Origin: Acropora yongei
Taxonomy: Eukaryota; Cnidaria; Anthozoa; Scleractinia; Acroporidae
Assembly: GCA_014634225.1 (NCBI GenBank)
Contig: BLFN01000485.1
Location: 3,001,963-3,011,962, forward strand
Direction of reading: 5' to 3'
DNA length: 10,000 nt
Made by a program: the position numbers and the translations under genes. Shown piece by piece: positions 1 to 10,000 of the stretch (position 1 is the first letter of the stretch; the number at the start of each line of letters is the position of its first letter). Under the pieces are notes generated by a model. That model searched no databases. It saw only the letters and a program-made list of their open reading frames with translations, and was not told where the DNA came from.

Positions 1-56
1 GGGGGGGGGTTGGGAGGATGATAAACATTATTTTTTGTTTAATTTAATACTATTTC

Positions 57-106
57 TTTATTATTACTATTTCTTTGTTTCTTTCTTTCTTTTTTTTCTT
101 TTTTGC
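57..106. repeat. T/C-rich low-complexity tract (TTTC-like microsatellite)
   Basis: TTATTACTATTTC-type units grade into TTTC repeats and a T-run. The window also opens with nine G. These are simple sequence. On the plus strand the tract could act as a polypyrimidine tract for the acceptor at 111-113. Confidence 0.7.
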
Positions 107-113
107 ATAACAG

Positions 114-212
114 TTCCCAAAGAAAGGAAATAAAGACAAGAACCAAGTGCAGTGTATTCGGAGGGTATGCTTGGATGAGACCGGGACGACTGAATTTCTT
201 GCCCTTACCTAG
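114..212 (+). CDS. Possible terminal exon of a plus-strand gene, unrecognised
   Basis: A long T/C tract (about 65-106) ends in GCATAACAG at 111-113, an apparently strong acceptor. After it the phase-0 frame is open for 32 codons and stops at TAG (210-212). It is lysine-rich at first (KKGNKDKNQ) and then contains QCIRRVCLDETGTTEFLALT. A second frame (115-264, 49 codons) is also open, so the frame cannot be decided. The tract may be only a microsatellite. There is no nearby plus-strand AATAAA downstream of the stop. If real, it is the convergent neighbour of the ShKT gene. Confidence 0.2.
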   Translation, partial: FPKKGNKDKNQVQCIRRVCLDETGTTEFLALT

Positions 213-309
213 AATGAAGTTAGACGTGTTCTTCTCACTATCACGTAGAGAAACGACTATATAGGGAATGGCAGAGCAACGTATAAAAAAGTAACACTGA
301 TGACACGAG

Positions 310-451
310 ATTTACTTTTAGCCCTTGTTTTATTGTTGCCATTATAGTGTTAAATTCTCCCCGCAGCTACAAGTATTTCATAACATTAATTCCATTTCCT
401 TGGACGTCTGTGACATGGTCGGTTTCTTGACTTGCAAAATCACCCTTGGCT
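310..451 (-). other. Candidate 3' UTR exon of the ShKT gene, left end approximate
   Basis: On the minus strand the tract CTCTGTTTTTCACAG ends at 452, a good acceptor. The next base, A at 451, joined to the TG at the end of exon 5, gives TGA, a stop made across the junction. AATAAA follows about 115 nt downstream at 334-329, with T-rich and GT-rich sequence after it (about 300-280), as expected around a cleavage site. The alternative is that exon 5 is terminal and this is chance. Confidence 0.38.
329..334 (-). terminator. Polyadenylation signal AATAAA
   Basis: AATAAA on the minus strand (TTTATT on plus). It suits the 3' UTR exon starting at 451, with a T-run and GT-rich stretch further downstream. 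Another AATAAA lies at 750-745 and would serve if exon 5 is the last exon. Neither is proven. Confidence 0.38.
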
Positions 452-1170
452 CTGTGAAAAACAGAGTTATACCGAGGTTAGCCAGTGCACGCTTTTAAAG
501 ATCTATCAAGAAGAGCCCGTAGGCTACTATTTCTGTTCGTAAGTGAACGTAAGGATGGTTTAAGTGTAGTTTCCCCTTAATTGCAAGTTTGCCCTAATTG
601 ATGTATAGCTGATGCCAGTTTTTCAGCGGGGAGAGTTATTAGGGAAAAACTTGGAATTGTCAAGCGCGAAATTTGTGAATTTATAGATGGCTTGACAAGG
701 ACGCTTCACCTTGCCAAGTAAACTGTAAGAGGTTTAAGGGGAATTTTATTTAAAAACTAGTTTCCCTTGACAAGTGTCGTCAGTTGACAAGTTTTCTTTG
801 CTAATGTATTGCGATCTATTTTCCCTTGTTAAGTGTACTTTCCAACGAAAACCTGCAAATCTCCTTAGTGGTCTGTGTGTATTTTCTCTCGAAACAAAAA
901 TGTTCGATGATTTTGGTTTGGTTTTCTTTGTCTTCCTTTTTCTTTTTTTCTTTGAAAGTGAAGCATTTGTCCGCGTGTTTTCTTACATGTGTGTCTCGTT
1001 GCTCGACACTTCCCCGGGGTCCTCAAGGGTTTGTATTGATGATGCTATTTGACCCAATGGAATTGATCAGACCAAAAGAATGGTGCGTTATTGAGGCACT
1101 GCGTTCAGTGGATGACTTAAATTAAAAAAATCAAAAGCAACTAAGTCAGAATAGAACGTTCAGTATAAAC
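452..1170. other. Non-coding: intron or 3' flank after exon 5
   Basis: No convincing gene. It holds scattered TTGACAAG-like words (691-699, 766-774, 783-791) and an imperfect 20-bp direct repeat, TTTCCCTTGACAAGTGTCGT at 761-780 against a TTTCCCTTGTTAAGTGTACT copy at 820-839. Two overlapping plus-strand ORFs near 774-1125 are rich in Phe and Leu from T-rich sequence and look like chance. Confidence 0.5.
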
Positions 1171-6805
<5,635 letters not shown>

Positions 6806-7051
6806 GGCTGGCAAATGTAACTACACGAAAGACAGAAATACAAGGTTAGTCTGGGCACCAATTTAGGGGCTCAACCTCAGTACGGAACTCTTGCGCAATC
6901 AAAAACATAAAAAGTTAAACAAAAGTAGAAAAAATGCTCTCGGCAATGAGAAAGGCTCAAACAGACATGCGAGAACAAAAAGCTGAAAATATGAAGAGTG
7001 AGTTCACATACTTTCCAATTACCAATTGTACTCTTTTAGACTGAGGCTTAC

Positions 7052-7106
7052 CTTTAAGGAGAAGCGTTGGAGTTGTCTTCACAAGAAGCTCAAGCAAATG
7101 AAATGC
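7052..7106 (-). other. Non-coding first exon (5' UTR) of the ShKT gene, right end approximate
   Basis: The block ends in CTTAAAG followed by GTAAGC, a good donor (intron starts at 7051). A matching acceptor with a pyrimidine-rich tract lies at 6823-6821, so the 5' UTR intron is about 231 bp. The upstream edge is set only by the TATA box. There is no ATG-led frame that enters exon 2. An intron in the 5' UTR just before a signal-peptide exon is common in small secreted metazoan proteins. Confidence 0.45.
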
Positions 7107-7132
7107 TTTGTTATGCTCTATAATGATTCCAG

Positions 7133-7139
7133 TTTTATA
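7133..7139 (-). promoter_or_regulatory. TATA box of the ShKT gene
   Basis: TATAAAA reads on the minus strand (TTTTATA on plus), about 80 bp upstream of the donor that ends the putative first exon. A start site 25-30 bp downstream would fall near 7103-7110 and give a first exon of about 55 nt. The satellite array starts only about 90 bp further upstream, so the proximal promoter is short. The start site is inferred, not seen. Confidence 0.5.
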
Positions 7140-7200
7140 TCATTAAACAGCTCATTATACATGCATCAGCGACAAAATTAACAACCTATCGTAAGTGATC

Positions 7201-7225
7201 TAATAAACGTGCGGCACGTTTATTA
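7201..7225. repeat. 25-bp palindrome at the edge of the satellite array
   Basis: TAATAAACGTGC, one G, then GCACGTTTATTA: perfect 12-bp arms. It ends three bases before sequence homologous to the 610-bp repeat begins and is not found at the corresponding place in other copies. It may mark the array junction; about 60 bp separates it from the TATA box of the ShKT gene. Confidence 0.6.
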
Positions 7226-7227
7226 AA

Positions 7228-7840
7228 TTCTAAATTTTCTTGCCCACACGCAGAGGAATTCTAACGAATCAACTTGCCATTAATATAGTTTAACAAAACA
7301 ATGTCAACTTTGACCGTTCACATATTTGTTACAGCAGTTTGCTAATAGCGTGAACAAAAGTCAAAACACTTGAACTTTCATAGCTCTTACAAGATGTCAG
7401 AGAGCAAACAAAGTACGTCATGACCAAGTGTGATAGTTACTGTCCAAAAAATGCTACCCCTAGGAATTATTTACTTGAATAGTCTGGAATAAACGTTTAA
7501 TAAATATTTCAAACATCGAGCAGGAATCTTTTGGGTGGAGATTTACATAGAGAGCTTGTTTCCATGCATGAGCGATACAGTTGGAAAGTTATGCTTTACT
7601 ATAATTATTAGGATAATGTTAGGCCTTGTCATCTTAATATACTCAGAGCTGTACTTGTTACTCATTCAGATTGCTCAGCAAAGCATGATATCTTCAATAA
7701 TGGGTGTTCTTTAATGTTCGATTAAATATCTTCTACAGGAAAGTCCCAACTTCTAGTAAGAGGGGTGGAGGGGTGACCATTTGTTAGATGAGAGGCGTTT
7801 ATTCTTACACACGGCCACTTTACGCTTCTTAAACAGCGCG
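7228..7840. repeat. Satellite copy 1 (613 bp), array-edge copy
   Basis: Its first ~150 bp carry many substitutions relative to other copies (for example TTCTAACGAATC against TGCCAACAAATC). The rest is close to copy 2, with about nine differences over the 300 bp compared by eye. It borders the ShKT promoter region. Confidence 0.85.
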
Positions 7841-8451
7841 TTCTATTTCCTGCCCACATGAAGAGGAATGCCAACAAATCAACTTGCCATTAGTGCAGTT
7901 TAACAAAACGATGTCAACTTTGTCGGTTCACATAATTGTTACAACAGTTTGCTAACAGAGTGAGCAAAAGTCAAAACACTTGAACTTTCATAGCTCTTAC
8001 AAGATGTCAGAGAGCAAACAAAGTACGTCATGACCAAGTGTGATAGTTACTGTCCAAAAAATGCTACCCCTAGGAATTATTTACTTGAATAGTCTGGAAT
8101 AAACTTTTAATAAATATTCCAAACATCGAGCAGGAATCTTTTGGGTGGAGATTTACATAGACAGCTTGTTTCCATGCACGAGTGATACAGTTGGAAAGTT
8201 ATGCTTTACTATAATTATTAGGATAATATTAGACCTTGTCATGTTAATATACTCAGAGCTGTACTTGTTACTCACTCAGATTGCTCAGCAAAGCATGATA
8301 TCTTCAATAATGGGTGTTCTTTAATGTTCGATTAAATATCTTCTACAGGAAAGTCCCAACTTCTAGTAAGAGGGGGTGGAGGGGTGACCATTTGTTAGAT
8401 GAGAGGCGTTTATTCTTACACATGGCCGCTTTACGCTTCTTAAACAGCGCG
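7841..8451. repeat. Satellite copy 2 (611 bp)
   Basis: Full copy, nearly identical to copy 3. It has an extra G in the G-rich tract (AGAGGGGGTGG) and a TGA in the short open frame where other copies have CGA. Confidence 0.88.
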
Positions 8452-9061
8452 TTCTATTTCCTGCCCACATGAAGAGGAATGCCAACAAATCAACTTGCCA
8501 TTAGTGCAGTTTAACAAAACGATGTCAACTTTGTCGGTTCACATAATTGTTACATCAGTTTGCTAACAGAGTGAACAAAAGTCAAAACACTTGAACTTTC
8601 ATAGCTCTTACAAGATGTAAAAGAGCAAACAAAGTACATCATGACCAAGTGTGATAGTTACTGTCCAAAAAATGCTACCCCTAGGAATTATTTACTTGAA
8701 TAGTCTGGAATAAACTTTTAATAAATATTCCAAACATCGAGCAGGAATCTTTTGGGTGGAGATTTACAAAGACAGCTTGTTTCCACGCACGAGCGATACA
8801 GTTGGAAAGTTATGCTTTATTATAATTATTTGGATAATATTAGGCCTTGTTATCTTAATATACTCAGAGCTGTACTTGTTACTCATTCAGATTGCTCAGC
8901 AAAGCATGATATCTTCAATAATGGGTGTTCTTTAATGTTCGATTAAATATCTTCTACAGGAAAGTCCCAACTTCTAGTAAGAGGGGTGGAGGGGTGACCA
9001 TTTGTTAGATGAGAGGCGTTTATTCTTACACACGGCCACTTTACGCTTCTTAAACAGCGCG
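8452..9061. repeat. Satellite copy 3 (610 bp)
   Basis: Full copy. It is the only one in which the short frame stays open for 64 codons, because TTG replaces the TAG of the other copies. This is most simply a private point change. Confidence 0.88.
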
Positions 9062-9258
9062 TTCTATTTCCTGCCCACATGAAGAGGGATGCCAACAAAT
9101 CAACTTGCCATTAGTGCAGTTTAACAAAACGATGTCAACTTTGTCAGTTCACATAATTGTTACAACAGTTGCTAATAGAGTGAACAAAAGTCAAAACACT
9201 TGAACTTTCATAGCTCTTACAAGATGTAAGAGAGCAAACAAAGTACGTCATGACCAAG

Positions 9259-9271
9259 TGTGATAGTTGCT
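9259..9271. repeat. Left target-site duplication of the SINE
   Basis: TGTGATAGTTGCT, identical to 9495-9507. Copies 1-3 have a single TGTGATAGTTACT here. Confidence 0.85.
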
Positions 9272-9291
9272 AAGTGATATATGAAATGTTT

Positions 9292-9328
<37 letters not shown>

Positions 9329-9329
9329 C

Positions 9330-9409
<80 letters not shown>

Positions 9410-9494
9410 GAACCCCGTTCAAGTCCTGACTATTTCAGGCTTCTGTTCGCAATTGCTTAAATTGCGTTCAAAACTGCGATGATCATGGCTTACT
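9272..9494 (+). mobile_element. tRNA-derived SINE inserted in satellite copy 4
   Basis: A 223-bp segment absent from the other copies, flanked by perfect 13-bp target duplications TGTGATAGTTGCT at 9259-9271 and 9495-9507. It contains an internal tRNA-like promoter with A box TAGCTCAGTTGG (9361-9372) and B box GGTTCGAACCC (9405-9415). About 80 bp of unrelated head precedes the tRNA-like part, and a 69-bp tail follows. There is no long poly-A, so its mobilising partner is unknown. This sequence type is a familiar high-copy repeat of anthozoans (recognition from memory, not a search). Confidence 0.8.
9354..9425 (+). tRNA. tRNA-Thr-like (GGT) domain of the SINE, not a free tRNA gene
   Basis: 72 nt fold into a cloverleaf: acceptor GGCTTCA/TCAAGTC with one C-C mismatch and one G-T pair; D stem GCTC/GAGC; anticodon stem TCGCA/CGCGA with a mismatch next to the loop; T arm ACGGG/CCCGT with loop TTCGAAC. 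The anticodon GGT at 9388-9390 would read Thr. C instead of T at the base before the anticodon, the short variable loop and the surrounding target duplications show that it is the SINE head rather than a working tRNA gene. Confidence 0.6.
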
Positions 9495-9507
9495 TGTGAT
9501 AGTTGCT
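9495..9507. repeat. Right target-site duplication of the SINE
   Basis: Second copy of TGTGATAGTTGCT, after which the satellite unit resumes with GTCCAAACAATGG. Confidence 0.85.
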
Positions 9508-9907
9508 GTCCAAACAATGGTACCCCTAGGAATTATTTACTTGAATAGTCTGGAATAAACGTTTAATAAATATTCCAAACATCGAGCAGGGATCTTTTGG
9601 GTGGAGATTTACATAGACAGCTTGTTTCCATGCACGAGCGATACAGTTGGAAAGTTATGCTTTACTATAATTATTAGGATAATATTAGACCTTGTCATCT
9701 TAATATACTCAGAGCTGTACTTGTTACTCATTCAGATTGCTCAGCAAAGCATGATATCTTCAATAATGGGTGTTCTTTAATGTTCGATTAAATATCTTCT
9801 ACAGGAAAGTCCCAACTTCTAGTAAGAGGAGGTGGAGGGGTGACCATTTGTTAGATGAGAGGCGTTTATTCTTACACACGGCCGCTTTACGCTTCTTAAA
9901 CAGCGCG

Positions 9908-10000
9908 CTCTATTTCCTGCCCACATGAAGAGGAATGCCAACAAATCAACTTGCCATTAGTGCAGTTTAACAAAACGATGTCAACTTTGTCGGTTCACAT
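9908..10000. repeat. Satellite copy 5, cut by the window end
   Basis: The first 93 bp of a further unit, matching the start of copies 2-4. Confidence 0.85.

Larger units (their letters stand above)
9062..9907. repeat. Satellite copy 4, interrupted by a SINE
   Basis: 846 bp, which is a 610-bp unit plus 223 bp of inserted element and a 13-bp duplicated target. It shares AAACGTTTAATAAA with copy 1 where copies 2 and 3 have AAACTTTTAATAAA, so the copies do not form a simple series. Confidence 0.88.
7228..10000. repeat. Tandem array of a ~610-bp satellite unit (four full copies and a fifth begun)
   Basis: Homologous points recur at 7228, 7841, 8452, 9062 and 9908, giving spacings of 613, 611, 610 and 846; the last is 610 after removing a 236-bp SINE plus duplicated target. 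Copies are in the same orientation and differ at only a few percent of positions, apart from the first ~150 bp of copy 1, which is clearly more diverged, as expected at an array edge. Each unit includes the word GGTGGAGGGGTGACCATTTG and a short open frame (e.g. 8752-8946). That frame is broken by TAG in most copies and by TGA in copy 2, so no coding function is supported. The array runs off the window. Confidence 0.9.

Noticed and set aside
774..1125. Two overlapping plus-strand ORFs of 92 and 99 codons
   Set aside because: They are Phe/Leu/Ser-rich translations of T-rich sequence in two frames at once, with no domain, and lie antisense to the 3' part of the ShKT gene.
8752..8946. 64-codon plus-strand frame in satellite copy 3
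   Set aside because: It starts at TTG rather than ATG. The equivalent frame has TAG in the other copies and an added TGA in copy 2, so the copies show no sign of coding constraint.
9354..9425. Functional tRNA-Thr gene
   Set aside because: It folds as a cloverleaf but lies inside a segment bounded by a target-site duplication, with SINE head and tail, stem mismatches and an atypical base before the anticodon.
7228..10000. CRISPR-like or short-period repeat array
   Set aside because: Units are about 610 bp, contiguous without spacers, in a eukaryotic context; this is a satellite array.

Overview
The window looks like nuclear DNA from a cnidarian, most likely an anthozoan (stony coral or sea anemone). 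It is AT-rich and intron-rich. It carries two ShKT-type six-cysteine domains, a tRNA-Thr-like SINE and a Penelope-like inverted repeat, all of kinds I associate with anthozoan genomes. There are no bacterial-style operons or long uninterrupted ORFs, and almost all short ORFs are chance or repeat ORFs.

One gene can be reconstructed with fair confidence, entirely on the minus strand. From right to left it has: a TATAAAA box (7133-7139); a short non-coding first exon ending at 7052; exon 2 (6820-6754) with the start codon and signal peptide; exon 3 (4882-4799), an acidic propeptide-like linker; exon 4 (2068-1952), the first ShKT domain; and exon 5 (1301-1175 or to 1171), the second ShKT domain. 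Every coding junction upstream of exon 5 is phase 1, so the modules are symmetric. The reading frame ends directly after the last cysteine, either at TAA (1173-1171) if exon 5 is terminal, or at a TGA made across the splice to a 3' UTR exon starting at 451, which has an AATAAA at 334-329. The product would be a small secreted protein of about 127 residues with two ShK-like domains, comparable to cnidarian nematocyst/toxin-like or other secreted ShKT proteins. Channel-blocking function cannot be claimed: the lysine of the classical Lys-Tyr dyad is replaced.

The introns hold repeats. The main one (5036-5495, between exons 2 and 3) is nested. An outer inverted repeat with 58-bp arms is interrupted by an element of about 280 bp, flanked by a 14-bp direct repeat. 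That element contains a perfect 99-bp-arm palindrome whose arms each carry a hammerhead-ribozyme-like core, as in Penelope-like retroelements. The 2.7-kb intron between exons 3 and 4 is mostly featureless, with a few orphan ORFs.

The right quarter (7228-10000) is a head-to-tail array of a roughly 610-bp unit: four full copies and the start of a fifth. It begins about 90 bp upstream of the TATA box. Copy 4 was split by a 223-bp tRNA-derived SINE with a 13-bp target-site duplication, and neighbouring copies preserve the empty site. At the far left, a weak plus-strand candidate terminal exon (114-212) may be the end of a convergent gene.
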